This document shows, piece by piece, positions 17,432 through 26,813 of a stretch of 64,000 nucleotides of DNA. How positions within the stretch are numbered: the first letter of the stretch is position 1; every line of letters starts with the position of its first letter. Both the position numbers and the translations under genes were made by a program. Below the pieces are notes generated by a model that was given only the letters and a program-made list of their open reading frames with translations, did no database searches and was not told the DNA's origin. Source of the DNA: Pectobacterium sp013449375 (GTDB lineage: Bacteria > Pseudomonadota > Gammaproteobacteria > Enterobacterales > Enterobacteriaceae); assembly GCF_048593165.1 (NCBI RefSeq), contig NZ_CP184271.1. The stretch is one strand, 5' to 3'.

Positions 17432-17552
17432 ACCTGCCTGTTGCTGCCTTGCTATCGTAGAATGCTGAGGGTAGAATAGCGCGGCTTGACTATTGGGTGG
17501 CTGAATTAGAGATCGGCGCCTGTTTTTTATCTATAATGTTTGGAGTATTACA

Positions 17553-17822
17553 ATGTCTCTAAGTGTTGAAGCTAAAGCTAAAATCGTAGCAGACTTCGGT
17601 CGTGGCACTAACGATAGTGGTTCTACTGAAGTTCAGGTTGCTTTGCTGACTGCGCAGATCAACCATCTGCAAGGCCACTTTTCTGAGCACAAAAAAGATC
17701 ACCATAGCCGTCGTGGTCTGCTGCGCATGGTTTCTCAGCGTCGTAAGCTGCTGGACTACCTGAAGCGTAAAGATGTTGCACGTTACACCAGTCTGATCGA
17801 GCGTCTGGGTCTGCGTCGCTAA
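17553..17822 (+). CDS. rpsO: Ribosomal protein S15
   Basis: An 89-residue protein (MSLSVEAKAKIV... IERLGLRR) that binds 16S rRNA helix h22 early in 30S assembly. TTTGGAG precedes the ATG. In E. coli the 5' region folds into a pseudoknot that S15 uses to repress its own translation; the leader here is AT-rich and similar in size, but I did not fold it. A TATAAT lies about 20 bp upstream of the ATG, and an additional promoter probably lies further up. Confidence 0.98.
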   Translation: MSLSVEAKAKIVADFGRGTNDSGSTEVQVALLTAQINHLQGHFSEHKKDHHSRRGLLRMVSQRRKLLDYLKRKDVARYTSLIERLGLRR

Positions 17823-17843
17823 GTCTTCTGAGTTTCAGTGGGA

Positions 17844-17867
17844 AGGGGCCTCTTTTGGCCCCTTTCT
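17844..17867 (+). terminator. rpsO terminator
   Basis: The stem AGGGGCC / GGCCCCT with loop TCTTTT is followed by TTCTTCT, 22 bp after the rpsO stop. It matches the partial terminator between rpsO and pnp in E. coli. Confidence 0.8.
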
Positions 17868-17939
17868 TCTAGGAAGCGTTAGCAAAACAGAGTAGTGTAT
17901 TGTTGTTAATAGGATCTTTCATTACAGAGGTTCGCGCGG

Positions 17940-17986
17940 CTAATGAGAGGCTTTATCTGCATGAGCAAGATAAGGGTTGTCATTAG
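17940..17986 (+). promoter_or_regulatory. pnp leader stem-loop (RNase III processing site)
   Basis: A long imperfect stem-loop, with outer arms CTAATGA / TCATTAG and inner arms TTATCT / AGATAA, lies about 85 bp before pnp. In E. coli RNase III cuts the matching duplex and PNPase then represses its own translation. The function here is by analogy. Confidence 0.7.
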
Positions 17987-18071
17987 TCGTGAGGATGTAG
18001 TGTAAAGGTCGGGAGTTCACTGGCGCGTTTATCTTGAATACGTGTAGCGCGCCCCAGCTAAGGATATTATT

Positions 18072-20192
18072 TTGCTGAATCCGATCGTTCGTAAGTTTCA
18101 ATATGGTCAGCATACCGTTACGTTAGAAACCGGTATGATGGCACGCCAAGCTACCGCCGCTGTGATGGTAAGCATGGATGACACCGCGGTATTCGTTACT
18201 GTGGTCGGCGCGAAAAACGCCAAACCCGGCCAAAGTTTCTTCCCATTAACGGTTAACTATCAGGAGCGTACCTACGCTGCTGGACGTTTCCCAGGTGGTT
18301 TTTTCCGCCGCGAAGGCCGTCCAAGCGAAGGGGAAACGCTGATTTCTCGCTTGATCGACCGTCCAATCCGCCCTCTGTTCCCAGAAGGTTTCCTGAATGA
18401 AGTTCAGGTGATTGCGACCGTGGTTTCCGTTAACCCACAGGTTAACCCTGACATCGTTGCTATGATTGGTGCCTCTGCGGCGCTGAGCCTGTCCGGTATC
18501 CCGTTCAGTGGTCCTATCGGCGCGGCGCGCGTTGGTTACCTGAACGATCAGTATGTTCTGAACCCAACGACAGATGAGCTGAAAGAAAGCCGTCTGGATC
18601 TGGTGGTTGCAGGTACAGAAGGCGCGGTTCTGATGGTGGAATCCGAAGCCGACTTGCTGAGTGAAGATCAGATGCTGGGCGCAGTGGTATTTGGTCACGA
18701 TCAACAACAGGTTGTGATTGAAAACATTAACGCTCTGGTTGCTGAAGCAGGCAAACCGAAGTGGGACTGGCATGCGCCAGAAGTGAATGTTTCTTTAGAG
18801 CAGCGCGTACAGGTTCTGTCTGAAGCACGTTTGGGTGACGCTTACCGCATCACTGAAAAACAAGAGCGTTATGCACAGGTTGACGTCATCAAAGCTGACG
18901 TTGAAGCCGCGCTGCTGGCAGAAGATGACACGCTGAACGCGGGTGAAATCCAGGAAATCCTGGGCAACGTCGAGAAAAACGTTGTGCGTAGCCGCGTACT
19001 GGCTGGCGAACCGCGTATCGATGGCCGTGAAAAAGATATGATTCGTGGTCTGGATGTGCGTACTGGCGTACTTCCACGTACTCACGGTTCAGCGCTGTTC
19101 ACCCGTGGTGAAACGCAGGCGTTGGTAACCGCTACGCTGGGTACCGAGCGTGATGCGCAAACTATCGACGAACTGACTGGCGAACGTACCGATCGCTTCC
19201 TGCTGCACTATAACTTCCCTCCGTACTCTGTTGGTGAAACCGGTATGGTTGGTTCGCCTAAGCGCCGTGAAATCGGTCACGGTCGTCTGGCTAAGCGCGG
19301 CGTATTGGCTGTGATGCCGAAGGCGAGCGAATTCCCGTACACCGTCCGTGTCGTATCTGAAATCACGGAATCCAACGGTTCTTCCTCCATGGCGTCTGTC
19401 TGCGGTGCTTCTCTGGCACTGATGGATGCGGGTGTGCCGATCAAATCAGCCGTTGCGGGTATCGCGATGGGGCTAGTGAAAGAAGGCGACAACTTTGTTG
19501 TGCTGTCCGACATTCTGGGTGACGAAGACCACTTGGGCGATATGGACTTCAAAGTTGCTGGTAGCCGTGAAGGTATCACTGCGCTGCAAATGGATATCAA
19601 GATCGAAGGCATTACCCGTGAGATCATGCAGGTTGCTCTGAATCAGGCCAAAGGTGCGCGTTTGCACATTCTGGGCGTGATGGAACAGGCAATCAGCACG
19701 CCGCGTGGCGATATCTCTGAATTTGCACCACGTATTCACACCATCAAGATCAGCACCGATAAGATCAAAGATGTCATCGGTAAAGGTGGTTCTGTGATTC
19801 GTGCGCTGACCGAAGAAACCGGCACCACGATTGAAATCGAAGATGATGGTACTGTGAAGATCGCTTCAACCGACGGTGAAAAAGCGAAACACGCGATTCG
19901 TCGTATTGAAGAGATCACCGCCGAAATCGAAGTCGGTCGCGTGTATCAGGGTAAGGTTACCCGCATCGTTGACTTTGGTGCTTTCGTCGCTATCGGCGGC
20001 GGCAAAGAAGGCCTGGTGCATATTTCTCAGATCGCCGATAAGCGCGTAGAGAAAGTGACTGACTACCTGCAAATGGGTCAGGAAGTGCCGGTCAAGGTTC
20101 TGGAAGTTGATCGCCAGGGCCGTGTGCGCTTAAGCATCAAAGAAGCCACTGCGCAAACTCAGGAAGCGGCAGCCCCGTCTTCTGAGGAATAA
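18072..20192 (+). CDS. pnp: Polynucleotide phosphorylase
   Basis: A 706-residue phosphorolytic 3'-5' exoribonuclease of the RNA degradosome. There are two RNase PH domains (the second with FNFPPYSVGE-like YNFPPYSVGETG and GSSSMASVCG), then a KH domain (KDVIGKGGSVIRALTEE) and an S1 domain (YQGKVTRIVDFGAFV). The start is TTG 18072, giving MLNPIVRKFQYGQ exactly as in E. coli, where TTG is also used. The C-terminal tail after S1 is slightly shorter than in E. coli. Confidence 0.98.
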   Translation: MLNPIVRKFQYGQHTVTLETGMMARQATAAVMVSMDDTAVFVTVVGAKNAKPGQSFFPLTVNYQERTYAAGRFPGGFFRREGRPSEGETLISRLIDRPIRPLFPEGFLNEVQVIATVVSVNPQVNPDIVAMIGASAALSLSGIPFSGPIGAARVGYLNDQYVLNPTTDELKESRLDLVVAGTEGAVLMVESEADLLSEDQMLGAVVFGHDQQQVVIENINALVAEAGKPKWDWHAPEVNVSLEQRVQVLSEARLGDAYRITEKQERYAQVDVIKADVEAALLAEDDTLNAGEIQEILGNVEKNVVRSRVLAGEPRIDGREKDMIRGLDVRTGVLPRTHGSALFTRGETQALVTATLGTERDAQTIDELTGERTDRFLLHYNFPPYSVGETGMVGSPKRREIGHGRLAKRGVLAVMPKASEFPYTVRVVSEITESNGSSSMASVCGASLALMDAGVPIKSAVAGIAMGLVKEGDNFVVLSDILGDEDHLGDMDFKVAGSREGITALQMDIKIEGITREIMQVALNQAKGARLHILGVMEQAISTPRGDISEFAPRIHTIKISTDKIKDVIGKGGSVIRALTEETGTTIEIEDDGTVKIASTDGEKAKHAIRRIEEITAEIEVGRVYQGKVTRIVDFGAFVAIGGGKEGLVHISQIADKRVEKVTDYLQMGQEVPVKVLEVDRQGRVRLSIKEATAQTQEAAAPSSEE

Positions 20193-20332
20193 CGACTGTT
20201 AGAAAACGGTCTTATGGCACCTTGTCTGATTATGATGGCAAGGTGCCACGTATATCGTAAGGGTATGGATGTCCTTGCGTTGAGCGGTCCGGGACAGGAT
20301 GTTCATCCAATGTTTGTCTTCGGGAGTGGGAA

Positions 20333-21217
20333 ATGAAGCCTTTCTTGCGCTGGTGTTATGTTGCAACAGCACTCATGCTGGCAGGATGCAGCAACACGGA
20401 TTGGCGTAAAGACGCAGTATTGGCGATTCCGTTACAGCCTACTTTACAGCAGGAAGTGATTCTGGCACGCATGGAACAAATCCTTGCAAGCCGGGCATTA
20501 ACCGATGATGAGCGAGCACAGCTATTATATGAGCGCGGAGTGCTGTATGATAGTCTCGGGTTACGGGCATTGGCGCGGAATGATTTTTCACAAGCGCTGA
20601 CGATCCGCCCTGATATTCCAGAAGTTTTTAACTATTTGGGTATCTATTTAACGCAGGCAGGCAATTTTGATGCTGCCTATGAAGCGTTTGATTCTGTACT
20701 AGAGCTTGATCCAACTTACAATTACGCGCGTTTAAACCGGGGCATCGCTTTGTATTACGGCGGTCGCTACCTGTTAGCGCAGGATGATCTGCTGGCGTTT
20801 TATCGAGACGATCCGAATGATCCTTTCCGTTCGTTGTGGCTGTATCTTGTGGAGCGAGAAATCAATCCAGAGACGGCCAAAGTTGCGTTGAAGAAACGCT
20901 ATGACGATGCTAAGAAAGGGCCTTGGGGATGGAATATTGTCGAATTCTACCTGGGTGGTATCAGTGAAAAAACACTGATGCAACGGTTACAGGAAGAAGC
21001 TACGGATAACACTTCGCTCGCTGAGCATCTCAGTGAAACTGACTTCTATTTAGGTAAGCACTACCTAAGTCTGGGGGACAAGAACACCGCTTTGGCGCTG
21101 TTCAAGCTGACGGTTGCTAACAACGTCCATAACTTTGTTGAGCACCGCTATGCATTGTTGGAATTGGCGCTATTAGGCCAAGAGCAAGACGACCTATCAG
21201 GATCGGACCAGCAATAG
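20333..21217 (+). CDS. nlpI: Lipoprotein NlpI
   Basis: A 294-residue outer-membrane lipoprotein, the same length as E. coli NlpI. The signal peptide ends in the lipobox LAGC with Cys about 19. Tetratricopeptide repeats follow (ALARNDFSQALTIRPDIPEVFNYLG; NFDAAYEAFDSVLELDPTYNYA, partial). NlpI is the adaptor of the protease Prc and organises peptidoglycan hydrolases such as MepS. Its position between pnp and deaD is conserved. Confidence 0.96.
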   Translation: MKPFLRWCYVATALMLAGCSNTDWRKDAVLAIPLQPTLQQEVILARMEQILASRALTDDERAQLLYERGVLYDSLGLRALARNDFSQALTIRPDIPEVFNYLGIYLTQAGNFDAAYEAFDSVLELDPTYNYARLNRGIALYYGGRYLLAQDDLLAFYRDDPNDPFRSLWLYLVEREINPETAKVALKKRYDDAKKGPWGWNIVEFYLGGISEKTLMQRLQEEATDNTSLAEHLSETDFYLGKHYLSLGDKNTALALFKLTVANNVHNFVEHRYALLELALLGQEQDDLSGSDQQ

Positions 21218-21254
21218 CTGACGAACATCTAATCAGCCTGAAAAACTTCGGTTA

Positions 21255-21281
21255 TCACCTTCACGGGTGAGGGCTTTTTTG
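21255..21281 (+). terminator. nlpI terminator
   Basis: The stem TCACC / GGGTGA around TTCAC is followed by GGGCTTTTTTG, about 38 bp after the nlpI stop. Confidence 0.65.
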
Positions 21282-21321
21282 TTCGCTTTTTAATCCAATT
21301 TGAGCCGGTTCACACTTTTCA

Positions 21322-21399
21322 ATGAAAATGACTGAAAATTTTCACGACGAGTTATGTAGACTGGCCGCCATGTGTAATGAGGCACGTGTACATGACTGA
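21322..21399 (+). CDS. yrbN: YrbN-type small protein, coupled to deaD
   Basis: A 25-residue reading frame (MKMTENFHDELCRLAAM...) ends 8 bp inside deaD. It agrees with the E. coli small protein YrbN, which occupies the same place between nlpI and deaD. The overlap (deaD ATG 21392, yrbN TGA 21397-21399) suggests that translation of yrbN opens the deaD start. Its own function is unknown. Confidence 0.8.
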   Translation: MKMTENFHDELCRLAAMCNEARVHD

Positions 21400-23269
21400 T
21401 TTAGTAACTTCTTTTGCCGATTTGGGGTTGAACACCTCTATCCTTAATGCCCTGACTGATTTGGGCTATGAAAAACCGTCTCCGATTCAGGCGGAATGTA
21501 TTCCTCACCTGCTGAACGGTCGCGATGTGCTGGGGATGGCACAGACCGGTAGCGGTAAAACTGCAGCGTTCTCTCTGCCATTACTGAACAACCTGAAACC
21601 TGAACTTAAAGCACCACAGATTCTGGTGCTGGCGCCGACCCGTGAGCTGGCGGTGCAGGTAGCAGAGGCCTGCAATGATTTCTCCAAACATATGCACGGC
21701 GTGAATGTTGTCGCACTGTACGGCGGTCAACGCTATGACGTGCAACTGCGCGCGCTGCGCCAGGGTGCGCAGATCGTCGTGGGTACGCCGGGGCGTCTGC
21801 TGGATCACCTGAAACGCGGTACGCTGGATCTGTCCAACCTGAGTGGTCTGGTACTGGACGAAGCCGATGAAATGCTGCGTATGGGCTTCATCGAAGATGT
21901 TGAAAACATCATGGCGCAGATCCCGGCTGAACATCAGACCGCGCTGTTCTCTGCGACCATGCCAGAAGCGATTCGCCGCATTACGCGCCGTTTCATGAAA
22001 GATCCGCAGGAAGTTCGCATTCAGTCCAGCATTACCACGCGCCCAGACATTAGCCAGAGCTACTGGACTGTGCAGGGTATGCGTAAAAATGAAGCGTTGG
22101 TGCGCTTCTTGGAAGCGGAAGATTTTGATGCGGCGATTATTTTCGTTCGTACCAAGAATGCGACGCTGGAAGTGGCTGAAGCTCTGGAGCGTAGTGGTTA
22201 CAACAGTGCCGCGCTGAACGGTGACATGAACCAAGCGTTGCGTGAGCAAACGCTAGAGCGTCTGAAAGATGGCCGCCTTGATATCCTGATCGCGACCGAC
22301 GTTGCGGCGCGTGGTCTGGACGTTGAACGTATCAGCTTGGTTGTCAACTACGATATCCCGATGGATGCCGAGTCTTACGTTCACCGTATTGGCCGTACTG
22401 GCCGTGCGGGGCGTGCCGGCCGTGCTCTGCTGTTTGTTGAAAACCGTGAGCGTCGCCTGCTGCGTAACGTTGAGCGCACAATGAAGCTGACGATTCCTGA
22501 AGTGGAATTGCCAAATGCAGAATTGCTGGGTCAACGCCGTCTGGCCAAGTTTGCTGCTAAAGTACAGCAACAGCTGGAAAGCAGCGATCTGGATATGTAC
22601 CGTGCGCTGCTGACGAAACTGCAACCGCAGGAAGAGTTGGATATCGAAACGCTGGCTGCGGCGTTGCTGAAAATGGCGCAGGGCGAGCGTCCTCTGATTC
22701 TGCCACCCGATCCCGTTTTCCGTCCTCGTCGTGAATTCCGCGAGCGTGATGATTCACGTGGCGAGCGTCGTCGCGATCCGCGTGATTCTCGTGACAGCCG
22801 TGACGGTGACCGTCCGCAACGTCGTGAGCGTCGTGATGCGGGTGAAATGGAACTGTATCGTATTGAAGTAGGTCGTGATGACGGTGTTGAAGTTCGTCAC
22901 ATTGTTGGCGCCATTGCCAACGAAGGTGATATCAGCAGCCGCTACATCGGTAACATCAAGCTGTTCGCGTCTCACTCGACGATCGAACTGCCGAAAGGTA
23001 TGCCGGGCGACCTGTTATCACACTTTACCCGCACGCGTATTCTGAACAAGCCGATGAACATGCAATTGCTGGGTGATGCTCAGCCGCATGAACGTCGTGG
23101 CGGTGGCCGTCCTGGTGGCGAACGCCGTGATGGCGCAGCACCACGTCGCTCTTTCGGCGGTGGTGAACGTCGTGAAGGTAACGGTGGTGAGCGTCGCGAA
23201 CGTTCTTTCAACCGTGATAACCGTGACGGTGCTTCACGCGCTCCACGTCGTCGTCCTGCTGACGCGTAA
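21392..23269 (+). CDS. deaD: DEAD-box RNA helicase DeaD (CsdA)
   Basis: An ATP-dependent cold-shock RNA helicase for 50S assembly and mRNA decay. From ATG 21392 (GAGG 9 bp upstream) it has 625 residues. Motifs in order are Q (GYEKPSPIQ), I (AQTGSGKT), Ia (PTRELA), II (DEAD), III (SAT), IV-V (IIFVRTK, ATDVAARGLD) and VI (HRIGRTGRAGR). A DbpA-like RNA-binding domain follows (YRIEVGRDDGVEVRHIVGAI). The tail is rich in RRDG/GERR repeats. An in-frame ATG 15 bp upstream lies inside yrbN and is less likely. Confidence 0.97.
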   Translation: MTDLVTSFADLGLNTSILNALTDLGYEKPSPIQAECIPHLLNGRDVLGMAQTGSGKTAAFSLPLLNNLKPELKAPQILVLAPTRELAVQVAEACNDFSKHMHGVNVVALYGGQRYDVQLRALRQGAQIVVGTPGRLLDHLKRGTLDLSNLSGLVLDEADEMLRMGFIEDVENIMAQIPAEHQTALFSATMPEAIRRITRRFMKDPQEVRIQSSITTRPDISQSYWTVQGMRKNEALVRFLEAEDFDAAIIFVRTKNATLEVAEALERSGYNSAALNGDMNQALREQTLERLKDGRLDILIATDVAARGLDVERISLVVNYDIPMDAESYVHRIGRTGRAGRAGRALLFVENRERRLLRNVERTMKLTIPEVELPNAELLGQRRLAKFAAKVQQQLESSDLDMYRALLTKLQPQEELDIETLAAALLKMAQGERPLILPPDPVFRPRREFRERDDSRGERRRDPRDSRDSRDGDRPQRRERRDAGEMELYRIEVGRDDGVEVRHIVGAIANEGDISSRYIGNIKLFASHSTIELPKGMPGDLLSHFTRTRILNKPMNMQLLGDAQPHERRGGGRPGGERRDGAAPRRSFGGGERREGNGGERRERSFNRDNRDGASRAPRRRPADA

Positions 23270-23324
23270 GCTTCACTTCAGCTTGTTTCAATACAGGCTG
23301 TTGTAATAACATCAGCTTCAATGC

Positions 23325-23355
23325 AAAACGACCCGTTTCAGGGTCGTTTTTTTTT
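23325..23355 (+). terminator. deaD terminator, probably bidirectional
   Basis: A 10-bp perfect stem AAAACGACCC / GGGTCGTTTT with loop GTTTCA is followed by a T run. The flanking A and T tracts allow it to work for yhbW on the opposite strand as well. Confidence 0.9.
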
Positions 23356-23381
23356 GGCTAAAGCCAATCCATCAATGTGTA

Positions 23382-24389
23382 TTACAGCGTCTGACGGACA
23401 TCCATCGCAATTTCAAATGATTGCAGGCGTGCCTGATGGTCAAATATTTGACCATTGATCATCACTTCATCCGCCTGTGTTTCTCGCAGAAGACTCTGCA
23501 ATCCATGACGTACCTTGGCACGATCGCCAACGATCGATAACCGTAATGCCTGATCCGCGCCAAACTGTTCGGCTGGTGATCCGACTGTGTCGATGTTTTC
23601 TACCGGCGCGGGCAGTGGGCCCGGTGTGCCGCGGCGCAGGTTGATGAACTGCTGCTGCATCGAAGTAAAGAGGAAACGCGCATCCCGATCGCTCTCTGCC
23701 GCAACCACATTGACGCACACCATTGCGTAAGGTTTGGTGTGGGTGGCTGAAGGAATAAAGTGCTCGCGATAGAGACGGAACGCTTCCAGCAACATATCGG
23801 GCGCGAAATGGGCGGCGAAGGCAAAAGGTAATCCCAGTCTTGCGGCTAACTGCGCGCTGTACAGGCTGGAACCCAATAGCCAGATCGGCACGTGTAAACC
23901 TTGTCCCGGAACGGCTTGTACTGGCTGGCCCGGCTGTGCATCGGCGAAGTAGCGTTGCAATTCCTGCACATCGCGTGGGAAATCTTCAATATCGGCATTC
24001 AGGTGACGGCGCAGCGCCATCATGGTGCGCTGGTCGGTGCCGGGCGCTCGGCCTAATCCCAAATCGATACGGCCGGGATACAACGACTCCAGCGTACCAA
24101 ATTGCTCGGCGATGACGAGCGGTGAGTGGTTTGGCAGCATTACGCCGCCAGATCCGAGACGAATGCGCGCCGTTCCCGAGGCAAGGTAGCCGAGCAGCAC
24201 GGATGTTGCTGCGCTGGCGATACCGGTCATGCTGTGATGTTCCGCCAGCCAATAGCGGTGATAGCCCCACTTTTCTGCATGTTGAGCTAAATCCAGCGAA
24301 CGATGGAAGGCGTCACGTGCTGTTGCACCCTGCGGAATAGGCGCAAGATCGAGGACGGAAAACACAGTGGATTGCGAAGATGTGGACAT
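23382..24389 (-). CDS. yhbW: Luciferase-like flavin monooxygenase YhbW
   Basis: A 335-residue protein of the bacterial luciferase superfamily, close to E. coli YhbW along its whole length (LDLAPIPQG, YHRYWLAEHHSM, GSGGVMLPNHSPL, GRIDLGLGRAPG, PFAFAAHFAPDML, IFDHQARLQSFEIAMD). It is expected to use reduced flavin; the substrate is not known. I chose ATG 24389, which matches the family N-terminus; a start 11 codons upstream is possible and neither has a strong ribosome-binding site. Confidence 0.92.
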   Translation of the reverse strand: MSTSSQSTVFSVLDLAPIPQGATARDAFHRSLDLAQHAEKWGYHRYWLAEHHSMTGIASAATSVLLGYLASGTARIRLGSGGVMLPNHSPLVIAEQFGTLESLYPGRIDLGLGRAPGTDQRTMMALRRHLNADIEDFPRDVQELQRYFADAQPGQPVQAVPGQGLHVPIWLLGSSLYSAQLAARLGLPFAFAAHFAPDMLLEAFRLYREHFIPSATHTKPYAMVCVNVVAAESDRDARFLFTSMQQQFINLRRGTPGPLPAPVENIDTVGSPAEQFGADQALRLSIVGDRAKVRHGLQSLLRETQADEVMINGQIFDHQARLQSFEIAMDVRQTL

Positions 24390-24553
24390 AATATGGCTCA
24401 CTTTGTTGTTCACTGACTCCATCCATTCGATGGATGCTAATGCCGTCAGTCAATGATGAAAGTCAGAGCAGTATGAGGGAATGTCGCAACACCGCGTAGT
24501 TCAAAGGTGCGATTGAGGGAAAAGGGCGGCGTGCCGCCCAGATAGAATGTGGG

Positions 24554-25432
24554 TTAGGGAACAAGCTCAAGGCCGGCGACGCGGCGCCAGTAACCGTTGC
24601 AATCAGCTTGATTTTCCAAGGCTAGCGGTGCAGTGCCTTGTTCGTTGGCGCGGAATTTATCCAGCATCGCCAGCGTGCTGATATCGTTCGGCGACAGCCG
24701 GACAATATCGACCAGATCTTGCATTGATGTCAGTTCGTTGCCGAGGTTGTAGCAATAGCCGCTTTGCGTCTGGATGCCATTCAGGACAAAGACCTGTTGG
24801 TTCTCCTGCGACAGCATTTTTCTGCCTTGCGGGTAACTAAGGCAGCAGGTTTCACATTCGTCTTTTGGTCTATCTTCTGAACGCGCGGTGAAGCAGCGGG
24901 CGGAATAGGCCAGCGGCAAATGGCCGTAGCTGAGCACTTCCACTTCAAACTGACGGCGAAAGCCAAGTTCGTCACACTGGTTCAACAGGTTTTGTAGCCA
25001 GTCACGAGAGAGTTCGACCGGCATGCACCAGCGCACCATGCCTTGCTTATGCAGAACTCGCAGGGTGTAAGCGTTGTAGCAATTGAGCGCGTGTCCGGCG
25101 ACAAACGGCAGATGGCGTTCAGCGGCGATGTTGACCGCACCCAGATCGTTCGCTTCCAGCAAAAATTCGCCGTTTTCCACATAGCGCTTCAGTTCCGTGA
25201 GTTCAGACGGAGCCTGTAACAGCGCGAGCGTCGAGATCACCACCTGTTTGCCGCTGCTGGCGACTTCACGGGCCACATTGAACCAGTCTGCCACTTTCAT
25301 CAGTCGGCGCTTGCTGCACACAGTTTCGCCGAGATAGACGATATCGGCGCTACTGCTCACTGCGGCCTGATAAAACGTCTCGATGTCCTCTTTCGGCCAA
25401 TAGTAGAGGATATTCCCTAATGCGTATTTCAT
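24554..25432 (-). CDS. ubiV: Oxygen-independent ubiquinone hydroxylation protein UbiV
   Basis: A 292-residue U32 peptidase-family protein (MKYALGNILYYWPKED...). With UbiU it forms a heterodimer that hydroxylates ubiquinone precursors without oxygen. The four cysteines for a 4Fe-4S cluster are visible: Cys in GHALNCYNAY-type context is not a ligand, while ARCFTARSEDRPKDECETCC supplies three and the C-terminal part (DCNGYWRR) a further one. ATG 25432 reproduces the E. coli length. The gene follows ubiU by 11 bp. Confidence 0.95.
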   Translation of the reverse strand: MKYALGNILYYWPKEDIETFYQAAVSSSADIVYLGETVCSKRRLMKVADWFNVAREVASSGKQVVISTLALLQAPSELTELKRYVENGEFLLEANDLGAVNIAAERHLPFVAGHALNCYNAYTLRVLHKQGMVRWCMPVELSRDWLQNLLNQCDELGFRRQFEVEVLSYGHLPLAYSARCFTARSEDRPKDECETCCLSYPQGRKMLSQENQQVFVLNGIQTQSGYCYNLGNELTSMQDLVDIVRLSPNDISTLAMLDKFRANEQGTAPLALENQADCNGYWRRVAGLELVP

Positions 25433-25443
25433 GTGTTCTCCCG

Positions 25444-26439
25444 CTACTGCCATTTACGGTGATAAGCGCCGAGTGTGGTCTGCGTACCTTCAGCCACCGC
25501 ACCTAACGCATCCATCCAAGCCTGCGTTGGCACGAATGTCTCAGGATTGGCGCGGCAGCGATCGATAGCCTGCCGCCACACCTGCGTAATCTGGCTGACG
25601 TAGGCCGGGCTACGCTGGCGACCCTCTATCTTCACGGAGGCAATATTGGCAGCCATCAACTCAGGCAGCAGTTCCAGCGTGTTCAGGCTGGTGGGTTCTT
25701 CCAGCGCGTGATAGCGCTGCCCATCGACGACATAGCGGCCTTTGCACAGTGTGGGATAACCGGCGTTCTCATCGTCCTGATAGCGGTCGATCAGAATATT
25801 GTTCAGGCGCGACTCCATGCCGTTTTCCGTCTGCTGCCAGCGTACAAATCGCGCGGGTGAGCAGGCACCTACGGTATTCGGTGATTCACCGGTCAGATAA
25901 GAAGAGAGATAGCAGCGGCCTTCCGCCATGATGCACAGGCTACCGAAGGCGAACACTTCGAGCGGCACCGGACTGGTGCGGGCGATTTGCTTCACCTGAT
26001 GGATGGACAGCACGCGCGGCAGCACAATACGTGAGACATCAAAATGACGATGATAGAAACGAATCGCTTCGGTGTTTGTCGCCGACGCCTGTACTGACAC
26101 GTGGCGTTCGATGTGGGGATAGCGTTCGGCGGCATATTCCAGCATCGCGAGATCGGCAAGGATCAGCACGTCGGCGCCGATGTGTGCCGCCATGTCCACG
26201 GCGCGCTGCCAGCGCTGATAGCCGTCCGGGTGAGCAAACGTATTGATGGCGATATGCAGCTTACGCCGGTGGCGATGCACGTATTCACGCGCTTCTTGGA
26301 GTTTCTTATCGGTAAAATTCAGCCCGGCAAAATGACGTGCGTTGGTGTCGTCCTTCAGGCCGATATAGACCGCATCTGCGCCATTATCGATGGCAGCTTT
26401 CAGTGCCGGCAGGTTACCGGCGGGGCAAAGCAGTTCCAT
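25444..26439 (-). CDS. ubiU: Oxygen-independent ubiquinone hydroxylation protein UbiU
   Basis: A 331-residue U32-family protein, the same length as in E. coli from ATG 26439 (MELLCPAGNLPALKAAI). Cluster cysteines lie in GSLCIMAEGRCYLSS, VGACSPARF and TLCKGRY. It works with UbiV and UbiT in anaerobic ubiquinone synthesis. The open frame extends 17 codons further upstream, but these are not conserved. Confidence 0.95.
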   Translation of the reverse strand: MELLCPAGNLPALKAAIDNGADAVYIGLKDDTNARHFAGLNFTDKKLQEAREYVHRHRRKLHIAINTFAHPDGYQRWQRAVDMAAHIGADVLILADLAMLEYAAERYPHIERHVSVQASATNTEAIRFYHRHFDVSRIVLPRVLSIHQVKQIARTSPVPLEVFAFGSLCIMAEGRCYLSSYLTGESPNTVGACSPARFVRWQQTENGMESRLNNILIDRYQDDENAGYPTLCKGRYVVDGQRYHALEEPTSLNTLELLPELMAANIASVKIEGRQRSPAYVSQITQVWRQAIDRCRANPETFVPTQAWMDALGAVAEGTQTTLGAYHRKWQ

Positions 26440-26813
26440 ACACAATCCTTCATTAATCCCTTCAGGGCCGCAGGGGCTCAGTACGATCAATGATGTTCAG
26501 ACTGACTCGCAGTTAATGCCCGGCACTCTGCCTGCCATGCTGCGCGCCGCCGCAGGCGATATTGAGAACCGCCTCGACGATTTTTATCAGTCGATGAATG
26601 TTGTTAACGATTGGGAATCTTAATTAACCCATTCGGTAAGGACTTTGATTTAAGGCAGTTTATGATGCTAATCGTCGCGCTAGGACAAAATCTGTTGGGC
26701 ATAATCGGATAACCGACTAAATTATTGACATAGACCTCTTCCGCTTGCGGTGGATGTGGCAAAATGCTTGCAGATTATCTGAACAGTCAGACTGCTTTAA
26801 GAGGAGTACGCCA
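26440..26813. promoter_or_regulatory. Divergent promoter region ubiUV / ubiT
   Basis: 374 bp separate the divergent ubiU and ubiT genes. In E. coli ubiUV is induced by Fnr. I looked for TTGAT-N4-ATCAA here and found only half-site-like sequences (for example TTGAT near 26646), so no site is claimed. TTGACATAG near 26725 could be a -35 region for ubiT. Confidence 0.45.
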
